Shown: positions 16,699 through 23,995 of the stretch, piece by piece
Position numbering within the stretch: position 1 is the first letter of the stretch
Layout of the letters: each line of letters begins with the position of its first letter
Assembly: GCA_964477875.1 (NCBI GenBank)
Contig: CAYZFR010000026.1
Coordinates: forward strand, 1-29,912
DNA length: 29,912 bases
Direction of reading: 5' to 3'
DNA from: Kuafuiihalomonas sp964477875
Lineage (GTDB): Bacteria > Myxococcota > Kuafuiibacteriia > Kuafuiibacteriales > Kuafuiibacteriaceae
Notes under the pieces: model-generated
The model's database searches: none
Told to the model about the DNA's origin: nothing
The model's input: the letters and a program-made list of their open reading frames with translations, nothing else
Program-made: the position numbers and the translations under genes

Positions 16699-17562
16699 TT
16701 AACCTGAAGGCCATGTAGCCGAAACAGAGGACCATGGCCTGAAGCTGAAGTCCGGAAATTGAACATTCCAGTTCCCGGACCGAAAGCGCTGAGATGCAAC
16801 TCGATAGGCTGCGACGAATAGTCTCCACTCCTGAACATAGTTCCACCATCCTTCAAGACAGCTCGCATGACAGATAGGCATCGGAGATCGCTTGGAACGG
16901 CTTGGAGCGTCGAAGGGGTCTAGCGCCCTCACGGCGTCCGCACCGAGAACAGGCCGCCCGTCTCGTGCCTCCGCGCAGTCGTCTAGCCGTCGTTGAATGT
17001 CTGCCTCGAGCCATTCGAGGTCCTGCGCAGTCAAGAGGTCCCGAGCGATGGTCAGTTCGTACGAATCGGTTTGATGCTGCATCGAAGTGTGGCACCGCCT
17101 GAGAGCGAAGGTCTGGTCCTGCTTTTGGCCTGGCCAGGCGATGAGACCCGGCCAATCCTCCATCCGCTCGACCAAGCCCGCATCGACAGGATTCACGGCG
17201 GCATAGGCGATCCTGTCCAGGACCGCTGAGCCATCGATGGCCCTTATGCCTGCAAACCGCCGTTCGAAGACCGGTCCGGTCGTTTCGTCGAGCCCATTGA
17301 TGTACTTGGCGAGCGGCCCCAAATACAAGCACATGAATTTAGAAAGCTCAGAATCGTCATCCCTCAACACGAGATGGAAATGGTTGGACATCTGGCTAAC
17401 GCACAGAATCCGGATGCCGGGACAAGCCTTGAGCGCCTTTCCTAGGAAGTAGCCGAAACACTGGGTTCTGTCCTCGTCAGGGCGAAGCCGAAACTGCTTC
17501 CGCGCGCAGTTGACGGTGACTTCCCAATAGGCTCCTGGGATGAGCTGCCTCGGTCTCCTCAT
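16699..17562 (-). CDS. Y1-type (REP-associated tyrosine) transposase
   Basis: Protein of 287 residues from the IS200/RAYT-like single-strand HUH transposase superfamily. The metal-binding HUH motif is His61-Phe-His63 in QMSNHFHLVL; the catalytic tyrosine is probably Tyr120 in AYAAVNPVDAGLVE, the usual place of YIHLNP. The C-terminal part contains NWNVQFPDFSF, a tail I associate with this group. Full-length, with no frameshift. Codon use and GC are more relaxed than in the neighbours, which suggests transfer. Hairpins lie on both sides (16599-16616, 17635-17665). No clear terminal inverted repeats or target duplication are seen, as expected for Y1 elements. Whether it moves itself or acts on REP-like repeats is unknown. 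Confidence 0.85.
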   Translation of the reverse strand: MRRPRQLIPGAYWEVTVNCARKQFRLRPDEDRTQCFGYFLGKALKACPGIRILCVSQMSNHFHLVLRDDDSELSKFMCLYLGPLAKYINGLDETTGPVFERRFAGIRAIDGSAVLDRIAYAAVNPVDAGLVERMEDWPGLIAWPGQKQDQTFALRRCHTSMQHQTDSYELTIARDLLTAQDLEWLEADIQRRLDDCAEARDGRPVLGADAVRALDPFDAPSRSKRSPMPICHASCLEGWWNYVQEWRLFVAAYRVASQRFRSGNWNVQFPDFSFRPWSSVSATWPSG

Positions 17563-17634
17563 GGAGAATCACTGCAGCAAACCGCATGCCAAGGGCCCTC
17601 CGTAAAGCTCTCAACGCTGAGCTGAGCCAAGCCG

Positions 17635-17665
17635 TCGAAAATCGGGGCCCAAGGCCGAATTTCGA
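17635..17665. repeat. 11-bp-arm hairpin upstream of transposase
   Basis: TCGAAAATCGG (17635-17645) and CCGAATTTCGA (17655-17665) are inverted repeats with one mismatch and a 9-nt loop. It lies 73 bp upstream of the transposase and 73 bp downstream of the amidase stop. Without a T-tract it is unlikely to be an intrinsic terminator; a subterminal hairpin recognised by the Y1 transposase is possible. Confidence 0.5.
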
Positions 17666-17718
17666 TGCGGGTAGGGCTGCGGAAGCGGTGGCCCTCCCGA
17701 AAAGATGCAGGACAGATT

Positions 17719-17739
17719 GCGAAATCAGGTAACACCCAT
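17719..17739 (-). repeat. repeat copy at the amidase stop codon
   Basis: On the minus strand ATGGGTG...GATTTCGC spans 17739-17719, matching the 19109-19129 copy at 16 of 21 positions with no gaps. Its first base is shared with the TAA of the amidase. It gives the amidase a repeat copy at both ends in the same orientation. Confidence 0.55.
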
Positions 17740-19076
17740 TAGTGACTGAAGAGCTGGTCGGCCGGTCCTAGGACTTGTTCGGCGCAGCAGCCAGCGGCCA
17801 GAAGCGGCAGGTCTTGGCCCGCAGGGGCCATCAGCATGAGGCCAATAGGCCTACCATCGCGGTCGGTGCCGCAGGGAAGAGACAACGCGCACCAACCCAA
17901 GGCGTTGGCAATGCTCGTGTTCCTAAGAGCGAGGAGGTTCAACATGCCGTAGGCTTCCACAGATTCGACCTCTTCTCTCCGAGGCGCCGTTTTGGCCGTT
18001 GTGGGCGAAACCCATATCGTTCCGTCAAGTGTCCGCTCGACCACGCGGCGGCGGAGGAAATCGATCCGTCGACGGCGGCGGAGATATTCGACTGCCGAGA
18101 GCTGTGCGCCGCCTTCGACCCGTGTCTTCACCTTTGACTCGAGGGTGCCGAGCCATTGGCGCAGTTCAGATTGCATAAACGCATGGCACTCGGCGGCGGT
18201 GACGGTGCCTTTGTGAAACAGGGCGAGGGCGGCACCTATTTCGGGGACCTTGGCGTCGACAACGGTGGCGCCGGCGGACTCGAGGCGCTGCATCGCGCGG
18301 TCGATGGCCTCGACGACATCCGGGTCGGCGTCGTCCTCCACATGGCGGCGGAGTCGTCCCAAGCGGAGGCTCGAAGCCGGGCGACCGGCGCTGCGCGTCG
18401 GCAAACCCTCCAAAGCTCGAACAACGAAGTCGGCGTCGTCCACCGAGCGAGTCAGGATCCCGGTCGTATCCAGGGTCGGGCTCAGGGGAACGACCCCGAC
18501 CGTCGACCAGCGGCCGTTGCTGGGCTTTAAACCCACCACGCCCGAAAAGCTGGCAGGGATCCGGACCGAGCCCGCCGTGTCGGTCCCGAGGGCGAAGGCG
18601 GCACTGCCCTCCACCAGCGAGGCCGGCGCCCCGCAGCTCGAACCGCCAGGTACGCAACCTGGCGCCCTCGGATTTTCGGGCGTGCCCCAGTGGCTGTTGC
18701 TACCTATTCCCCCGAACGCAAACTCGACGGTATGGGTCTTGCCCATCACCGGCGCGCCTTGACGACGCAGCGCGCCAAGGAGGGGGCCCTCGATCTCGAA
18801 GCGCGGCGGCAGTCGGGCCGGACTCCCGGCGAAGGTCTCGAAGCCCGCCACTCCGTACAAATCCTTGACCGAAACCGGCAGGCCCGCGAGCGGCTGATTA
18901 CGGTACGCCCCCACGTCGACTCGCTGGGCCACCGCCCGCTCGGGCCGAAAGTCACGATAAGCCCCCCAGTCTTTCTGTCGACGTTCCGCGCTTCGATCCA
19001 ATAGTCGCTCCGCTTCTGCTCTTTTGGACGAGTACGAAAGCCGTTCGGCGAGGGCGCGAAGTCGCATGGCACCCAT
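17739..19076 (-). CDS. amidase-signature hydrolase
   Basis: Amidase of the Ser-cisSer-Lys family (445 residues from ATG 19076; ATG 19067 gives 442). The triad is visible: Lys71 in PVSVKDLYG, cis-Ser146/147 in GGSSCG (usual GGSSGG, with one Gly replaced by Cys), and nucleophile Ser170 in DTAGSVRIPA. The family hydrolyses amides, including allophanate, malonamide, nicotinamide or Glu-tRNA amidation partners. Without partner genes the substrate cannot be set, and GatA itself is unlikely because no gatB/gatC is near. The start codon lies in the first of four tandem ~21-nt repeats, and the open frame extends 24 codons further through another copy, so the start is uncertain. The catalytic core appears intact. 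Confidence 0.85.
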   Translation of the reverse strand: MGAMRLRALAERLSYSSKRAEAERLLDRSAERRQKDWGAYRDFRPERAVAQRVDVGAYRNQPLAGLPVSVKDLYGVAGFETFAGSPARLPPRFEIEGPLLGALRRQGAPVMGKTHTVEFAFGGIGSNSHWGTPENPRAPGCVPGGSSCGAPASLVEGSAAFALGTDTAGSVRIPASFSGVVGLKPSNGRWSTVGVVPLSPTLDTTGILTRSVDDADFVVRALEGLPTRSAGRPASSLRLGRLRRHVEDDADPDVVEAIDRAMQRLESAGATVVDAKVPEIGAALALFHKGTVTAAECHAFMQSELRQWLGTLESKVKTRVEGGAQLSAVEYLRRRRRIDFLRRRVVERTLDGTIWVSPTTAKTAPRREEVESVEAYGMLNLLALRNTSIANALGWCALSLPCGTDRDGRPIGLMLMAPAGQDLPLLAAGCCAEQVLGPADQLFSH

Positions 19077-19205
19077 CGAAGCACGGACGAAAGCCGTTCG
19101 GCGAGAGCGCGAAATCGCATGGCACCCATCGAAGCGGCGGCGGCGCAAAATCGCATGGCACCCATCGAGGCGGTGGCGGCGCGAAATGGGGTGGCACCCA
19201 TCGAA
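19027..19205 (-). repeat. four tandem repeats covering the amidase start
   Basis: Four copies of a 21-nt core reading ATGGGTGCCA then NNNNATTTCGC-like on the minus strand: 19056-19076, 19109-19129, 19145-19165 and 19181-19201. The first two belong to longer ~53-nt units that also share GCCGAACGGCTTTCG, while the outer two have short units of ~36 nt with GCC/GCN-rich spacers. Every copy contains an ATG, and the copy at 19076 supplies the amidase start. Copies are imperfect (for instance CATGCGATT versus CACCCCATT). Confidence 0.85.
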
Positions 19206-19233
19206 GGAGGTGGGGCGAACGGGGTCGACGGCT

Positions 19234-19259
19234 GGGGGCCCCCTTGCTAAGCCCTAGCA
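19234..19259 (+). promoter_or_regulatory. palindrome and hairpin before the exported-protein gene
   Basis: The perfect palindrome GGGGGCCCCC (19234-19243) is followed by TGCTA-AGCCC-TAGCA (19245-19259), ending one base before the ATG at 19261. No good Shine-Dalgarno is present, so the hairpin could restrict initiation or act as an operator. Role inferred only. Confidence 0.35.
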
Positions 19260-19260
19260 G

Positions 19261-20082
19261 ATGAGACTGCCGGTTCTCCTCCTCCCGCTCGTGGCCCTTC
19301 CGGCCGCCGCCGAGGCCCAAACCGTCCACCAAGGCGACTTTATCCACGGCCGAACCCTGTTCGCTCGCTACTGCGGCGCCGATGCGGCCCGAGCCACCCT
19401 GTCCGCGGCCGAGATGACGGCCATCCAGGACCCATCGCTGCACGCCGCCTTCAGCCAAGGCCGATGCGTCGACAGCGCCAAGACCTTCTCCCCCGAGGCG
19501 GTCGACTTCCTGTCGGCCTGGGACATGGTCGCCTTCGTCCGGACCCGCCACCTCCGCGTCTCCGACTTCTTCCCTGAGGCCGCCCGCTACCTCCTCGAGG
19601 AATACACGGTCGACCAGTTCGGGGAGAAACGCCTCAAGGAAAACCTCGGGCGCCTGCCCGATGGCCGCACCCACCGGGTCTTCACGCTCTACGACTTCGA
19701 GGGGGAGAAGGGGCAGCTGAACTTCGTGCCTCAGGACCCCCTCCTGATCGACGAGTTGGAGAAGGACGAGAAGCTCGGCTACCTCGTCTTCTTGCCCATG
19801 AACACGCCCCACGGTCGGGCCGAGGTCGGCATCGCCGTCGATGACCAGGGTCGGGTCCGCTCGGCCCGGGTGCACCGCACCGAGGACGAGGCCGAAAAGA
19901 TCAATGCGGCGCTGGCGAGCTTTGAAGGACAGGGTCGACTCGGCGGACCGGGCCAGTTCGATGCGCCGCCTCGCAGCCCGGCAGGCCGCTACGTCGACGA
20001 CTTCCGTCAAGCCTACCTATTGGCCATGGAGTCGGTGACCATGTTCATCCGCGAAGAGCGGGAGCGGACCTGGAGCAACTGA
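19261..20082 (+). CDS. exported protein, cytochrome c-like fold without haem motif
   Basis: A 273-residue protein with a signal peptide (hydrophobic residues 3-14, cleavage likely after AEA at 17-19). Residues 25-95 follow the layout of a small cytochrome c (GRTLFARYCG, later AFVRTRHL), but the CXXCH position reads CGADA: only Cys38 remains, and a second Cys69 could pair with it as a disulfide. Residues 170-225 (GRAEVGIAVDDQGRVRSARV) loosely resemble an FMN-binding or periplasmic beta domain; this is a weak impression. Probably periplasmic, function unknown. It is convergent with the PAP2 gene, 7 bp away, and divergent from the amidase. I do not recognise a named family. Confidence 0.75.
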   Translation: MRLPVLLLPLVALPAAAEAQTVHQGDFIHGRTLFARYCGADAARATLSAAEMTAIQDPSLHAAFSQGRCVDSAKTFSPEAVDFLSAWDMVAFVRTRHLRVSDFFPEAARYLLEEYTVDQFGEKRLKENLGRLPDGRTHRVFTLYDFEGEKGQLNFVPQDPLLIDELEKDEKLGYLVFLPMNTPHGRAEVGIAVDDQGRVRSARVHRTEDEAEKINAALASFEGQGRLGGPGQFDAPPRSPAGRYVDDFRQAYLLAMESVTMFIREERERTWSN

Positions 20083-20089
20083 ACCTGGC

Positions 20090-20626
20090 TCAAGCGAACA
20101 GGCACAGGTGAACGCCGGCGCCACCGATCACGCCCAGGACCGCACCAACGACCACGTCCAGCGGATAGTGGGCACCCAGATAGACCCGCGAGCAGGCCAC
20201 CGCCGCGGCCACCGCCCCTCCCGCCGCAGCGAGCCCAGCACCCAAACCGGCGACCGCAAAGGCCACCGCGACCGCGGTCGCGGTATGGCCGGAGGGGAAG
20301 GAGAACTGGTCCGGATTCATGGCGAGGGCCTCGAAACTCTCGATGGCGGCGCTGGGCCGCGGCCGCCGGCACAGGCGCTTCAAGATCCCCGCCAGCCCGC
20401 TCCCGGCGCCGGCGCCGAGGACCAACGGCCACGCGACCTCCGGACGATCCGCTGCCCACAAGAACAAGCCGACCATGAACCACGTGCTGGCATCCCCCAT
20501 CCGGGTGAAGCCGCGCATCAGCTGAGCGAGGAGGGGCCTCTGCCGAGCTCGGACCCACAGCAGGACGGCTTCGTCGGCGTTCAGCACCCTCTCCAGCATC
20601 GCCCACCCAAAATGTCGTGGCTCCAT
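20090..20626 (-). CDS. PAP2-family membrane phosphatase
   Basis: Type 2 phosphatidic acid phosphatase-like protein (178 residues). The three signature blocks are seen: KRLCRRPRP (Lys83 to Arg90-Pro), PSGHT (111-115, catalytic His114) and SRVYLGAHYPLD (146-157, nucleophile His153). Several hydrophobic segments (about 50-80, 117-145, 158-177) make it an integral membrane protein acting on lipid phosphates or undecaprenyl pyrophosphate. The start is uncertain: ATG 20626 is used here, ATG 20599 (MLERVL) is possible, and an upstream GTG 20689 adds non-conserved residues. Neighbours do not reveal the substrate. Confidence 0.88.
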   Translation of the reverse strand: MEPRHFGWAMLERVLNADEAVLLWVRARQRPLLAQLMRGFTRMGDASTWFMVGLFLWAADRPEVAWPLVLGAGAGSGLAGILKRLCRRPRPSAAIESFEALAMNPDQFSFPSGHTATAVAVAFAVAGLGAGLAAAGGAVAAAVACSRVYLGAHYPLDVVVGAVLGVIGGAGVHLCLFA

Positions 20627-20780
20627 GCCAACAACGTGTCGAGGGCGTGAACTCTGCCTCCAGCGAGGTCCTGTCGCGAAATGCCGCACCTAGCTGGGCA
20701 GCGACGCATAATGCCCCATGGTCGAGTCGGCATTTCTTACGTTTTGGGCGAATTCCGGCGCCTAAACTCCCGCATGGACC

Positions 20781-22235
20781 ATGAGTTTTTTCGGCACGAG
20801 GATTGCTCACTTCCCCTCCATGACCAGCACAGTTTCCCACAGCGCCACTGCGGCCTTCGATCGAGACCGCCCCGCCAAGATCCTAGTCGTCGACGACGAG
20901 CACCTCATTCGCTGGTCCCTGCGCCAACGGCTGGAGGAGGAGGGCTTCGAGGTCGCGGAGGCCGCCGGCGGTCAGGAGGCGATGTCCCAATTCGATCGGG
21001 GCTGCGACCTGGTGCTCCTGGACTGGCTTCTGCCCGACGTCAACGGCCATGACGTTCTCCGTCGAATGCGGACCAGCGACCCATCGACGCCCATCATCAT
21101 GCTCACCGCTCACTCGAGCGTGCAGCACGCGGTGGACATGATGAAGGAAGGCGCCTTTCACTACGCCGGCAAGCCTTTCGACCTCGACGAAGTCGTCGAG
21201 ACCATCACCCGGGCGCTCGAGACGACTCGACTGCGCCGGGAGCTACGGCGGGTCAACAAGACCGACACCGAGCATCCCTTGGTCGGCGATTCACAGGCCA
21301 TCCTCGAGATCCGCGGTCTTCTGGACCGCGTAGCCTCCAGCCCCAGCTCGACGGTGCTCATGACCGGCGAGAGCGGCACGGGCAAGGGCCTGGCCGCGAA
21401 GTCGGTACACCGAAGCAGCGAGCGCGCCAGCAGCCCCTTCATGGGTCTGGCCTGCTCCGCCCTGCCGCCGCACCTTCTAGAGAGCGAGCTCTTCGGCCAC
21501 GAGCCGGGTGCCTTCCCCGAGGCTTCGACCCGCAAGCCGGGTCTGCTCGAAAAATGCCAGGGCGGCACCGTCTTCCTCGACGACATCGGAGAAATGGACC
21601 AAGGCGTTCAGGCCAAGTTGCTTCGATTCCTGGAGGAGAAGACTTTCCGCCGTTTGGCTGGCCACGAGGACCAGCGCGCCGACGTGCGCATAATCGCCTC
21701 CACCAGCCAAGATCTCCGGGCGAAGGTCGAAGCCGGCCGATTTCGTGAGGACCTGTACTATCGGCTCGCCGTTCTCACGGTGCGCCTGCCCCCGCTCCGC
21801 GAGCGGACGGGCGACATCCAGCTCCTCACGAAGTACTTCATCGACCACTTCAACGAGGAGTTCGACAAAGAGGTTCGTGGCGTCAGCGAAGAAGCGGCCC
21901 GGATCATGGAAGAGCACAATTGGCCCGGCAACGTTCGCGAGCTTCGAAACTGCATCGAGCGGGCCGTCCTTCTGGGCGAGGGCAGCCTCATCGAAGCCAA
22001 CGCACTCGAGCTCTCGGACGCGCCGGTGGAGTCGGACGGTCAGTACAATCTGCCCGCGAGCGGCATCGACATGCAGGAACTCGAGAGGCGCCTCCTGATC
22101 CAGGCCCTGGAGCGGGCCAACGGCAACCGAACCAGAGCTGGCGCCCTCCTCGGGATGAACCGGGACCAGGTGCGCTATCGAATCGAGAAGTTCAGCCTCG
22201 AGGACAAGGATCCCAAGCGTCGCGCCGAAGCCTGA
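20781..22235 (+). CDS. NtrC-family response regulator with altered GAFTGA loop
   Basis: A 484-residue protein: receiver domain (acid pair Asp38/Asp39, phosphoacceptor Asp81 in LLDWLLPD, Thr109, Lys131), AAA+ domain (Walker A GESGTGKG 196-203, Walker B FLDDIGEM 265-272, arginine-finger region FREDLYYR 321-328, WPGNVREL sensor II) and a C-terminal FIS-type helix-turn-helix (about 430-470). The sigma54-contact loop, normally GAFTGA, reads GAFPEA at 243-248, so it may not remodel sigma54 holoenzyme and could act through sigma70 or as an ATPase with another role. The start could also be ATG 20820 (MTSTVSH); neither has a clear Shine-Dalgarno. It lies 13 nt before its probable kinase and is divergent from PAP2. 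Confidence 0.93.
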   Translation: MSFFGTRIAHFPSMTSTVSHSATAAFDRDRPAKILVVDDEHLIRWSLRQRLEEEGFEVAEAAGGQEAMSQFDRGCDLVLLDWLLPDVNGHDVLRRMRTSDPSTPIIMLTAHSSVQHAVDMMKEGAFHYAGKPFDLDEVVETITRALETTRLRRELRRVNKTDTEHPLVGDSQAILEIRGLLDRVASSPSSTVLMTGESGTGKGLAAKSVHRSSERASSPFMGLACSALPPHLLESELFGHEPGAFPEASTRKPGLLEKCQGGTVFLDDIGEMDQGVQAKLLRFLEEKTFRRLAGHEDQRADVRIIASTSQDLRAKVEAGRFREDLYYRLAVLTVRLPPLRERTGDIQLLTKYFIDHFNEEFDKEVRGVSEEAARIMEEHNWPGNVRELRNCIERAVLLGEGSLIEANALELSDAPVESDGQYNLPASGIDMQELERRLLIQALERANGNRTRAGALLGMNRDQVRYRIEKFSLEDKDPKRRAEA

Positions 22236-22248
22236 AGAAGGGGGCACC

Positions 22249-23151
22249 TTGAACCCGCTCGTCTCGTCGCTGGCTGAGCTCCGGCTCGAGTGCGCCGTCT
22301 TTCGGGACGGCAAGCTCAGCTGGATGAGCAAACGCGCGGGTGAACGCCTCCAGGAATTCACCCTTGGAGCGCCCGTCCCGTCGCGCTGGCCCCTGCTTCG
22401 GGAGGCGGTTCGCGCGACCGCGACCGATGGGCGGCCCCGCGAGCTCCATGATCCCGCAGCTCGCGTCGCATTGCTCGGCGACGAGGTCATCGTCCTCTTC
22501 ACCACCCAGTCGACCGCGGAGCTGGAGACCTTGTCGGCCGTCTCTCGGCTCGCCCACGACCTGCGAAACCCGCTCGCCGGCGTAATGTCGGCCCTGACTG
22601 TCCTCGGCGGCCGCATCGGCCCGGAAGAGCAGGTGGTCGCGGGGCACATGAAGCGGAGCCTGGAGCGGCTGGCTTGGCTCGTCGACCAGCTCGTCTTCTT
22701 CGCCCGGCCCGTCGTCCCAACTCTTCGTCCGGCGGAAATCGACGGTGTGGTGCGGGCTGCCTTCGGAGACGTGTCCCGCGAGTATCCTCGCCTGCGACTG
22801 GAGGCGGAACCCCTGGAGATCACCGTCCCCTGCGATCCCCGATTGCTGCGTCACTGCTTTCGCAATCTGATCGCCAACGCCGCGCAGATGATGCCCGAAG
22901 GCGGCGCGGTCTGGGTCGAGGGCGAGCGATCGCTCCAGTCGGTGAGGGTCGGCGTCGAGGACGAGGGCCCAGGCGTCGACCCCGCTGCCCTACATCGAAT
23001 CTTCGAGCCCTTCTACTCGACCCACGGGTCGGGCCATGGGCTCGGCCTGACGGTGGCGGCCCGGATCGCCGAAGCTCATGGTGGACGACTCGCCGCGTCC
23101 GCCGGACGGCGCGGCGCCCGATTCACCGTCGAGCTCCCAGCTGGTGGCTGA
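22249..23151 (+). CDS. cytosolic sensor histidine kinase
   Basis: A 300-residue kinase with no membrane segment. Residues 1-90 form a small input region (PAS-like by position, not confidently assigned). The dimerisation/phosphoacceptor H-box is LAHDLRNPLAG with His103; the ATPase domain has N-box NLIANAAQMM, G1 DEGPGV (238-243) and G2 GHGLGL (262-267). The layout matches NtrB-like partners of NtrC-type regulators. The start is TTG 22249, with AAGGGGG a few bases upstream, 13 nt after the regulator stop, so the two form one unit. Its 3' end overlaps the end of the opposing merR gene by 29 bp. Confidence 0.92.
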   Translation: MNPLVSSLAELRLECAVFRDGKLSWMSKRAGERLQEFTLGAPVPSRWPLLREAVRATATDGRPRELHDPAARVALLGDEVIVLFTTQSTAELETLSAVSRLAHDLRNPLAGVMSALTVLGGRIGPEEQVVAGHMKRSLERLAWLVDQLVFFARPVVPTLRPAEIDGVVRAAFGDVSREYPRLRLEAEPLEITVPCDPRLLRHCFRNLIANAAQMMPEGGAVWVEGERSLQSVRVGVEDEGPGVDPAALHRIFEPFYSTHGSGHGLGLTVAARIAEAHGGRLAASAGRRGARFTVELPAGG

Positions 23152-23995
23152 CCCGCCACCCTCGAGCCGCCGCTTCCAGCTGGGTCAGCGAAGACGACAG
23201 ACCAGCCGGCCCAGGCGGCGCTGCCTCCGATTCCGCCGCCCCCTCGGGAACAAAGCGATGGACCTCGGCGGCTCCGGCCTCCGCACCAACGAAGATCTGC
23301 CGGTGGGCGCCGGACAACCCCACCGGCCATGCGAGCGACTCGGGCTCTTCGACCTCCTCCAAGAGCACCGCATCCAACCCCTCTTGCACGATGACCAAGG
23401 CCGCCAGGAGAGTCCATTCTCTCCATCGAGCCGGACCCGCGACCAGCACCCTGACGGGGCCGGCGGCGGGAGCGGGACCAAAGAGCAGCCCCCTCAAGTG
23501 CTGAAGGAAAAGGGACCGAACGAAGGGCGCAGGTCCGTCGCCGTCTCTCGACCAGCGCCGCTGAACCGCCCCCAGCAGCGGGCCCAGAAAGGAGGAGCAC
23601 AAGGGCTGGAAGAGCTGCCGGGCCAAGAAGAGGAGCCGCCGTCCTTCGTCGACGTCCAGCCGAGCGAGGCTGCTCAGGTAGGCGTCGGTGAGGGCGGCGC
23701 CTCGACGCTGGTCGCGCCAGGAAGAAAGCGCCTCCAAGGCGTCCTGATCTTCACGAAGCAGCTGGCGGAGCGTCTCCGAGTCGAGCCGCGCGATCCCCCC
23801 GATGGCGTGGCCGCGTCGGGTGGCCTCTCGAAGCAGAAGCAGCCGCCGGACATCCTCGGGTCCGTAGCGACGGATGTTGCCTCGGCCCCGGACCGGCTTG
23901 ATCGCGCCATAACGACGCTCCCAGGCCCGAATGGTGTCGGCCCCCAGCCCGGTCCAACGCTTTACGGCGCCGATCGGGTGGCCTTCGTCAGCCAT
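23123..23995 (-). CDS. MerR-family regulator, CarA/CarH-like, B12 site degenerate
   Basis: A 290-residue repressor-type protein. Residues 5-75 are a MerR winged helix (TIRAWERRYG, RRYGPEDVRRL). Residues 100-172 resemble the helical cap and 180-245 the Rossmann part of the B12-binding module in CarA/CarH/LitR. In those proteins a Glu-His pair in the cap and a His in the DXHXXG-like loop bind cobalamin. Here Trp148 is present, but the cap reads DGPAPFVRS without the EH pair and the loop reads GPARWREW, with Arg192 where the His is expected. B12-dependent light sensing is therefore unlikely. It is the last gene of the crt operon; its ATG lies inside the 3' end of the hydrolase gene (8-nt overlap), which suggests autoregulation of carotenogenesis. 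Confidence 0.88.
   Translation of the reverse strand: MADEGHPIGAVKRWTGLGADTIRAWERRYGAIKPVRGRGNIRRYGPEDVRRLLLLREATRRGHAIGGIARLDSETLRQLLREDQDALEALSSWRDQRRGAALTDAYLSSLARLDVDEGRRLLFLARQLFQPLCSSFLGPLLGAVQRRWSRDGDGPAPFVRSLFLQHLRGLLFGPAPAAGPVRVLVAGPARWREWTLLAALVIVQEGLDAVLLEEVEEPESLAWPVGLSGAHRQIFVGAEAGAAEVHRFVPEGAAESEAAPPGPAGLSSSLTQLEAAARGWRVSHQLGARR

Noticed and set aside
17719..17739. Integron attC site at the amidase stop
   Set aside because: No R/L box pairs or the GTTRRRY core, and no integrase; the similarity is to the local repeat.
19027..19205. CRISPR array
   Set aside because: Only four imperfect copies with irregular, repetitive GC-rich spacers and no cas genes.
18952..20010. 352-codon minus-strand frame across the repeats and the exported-protein gene
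   Set aside because: Antisense to a gene with a clear signal peptide, and its far end is translated repeat sequence.
20690..20780. CATAAT-like -10 element in the PAP2/regulator divergent gap
   Set aside because: No -35 at a usable distance for the regulator gene.
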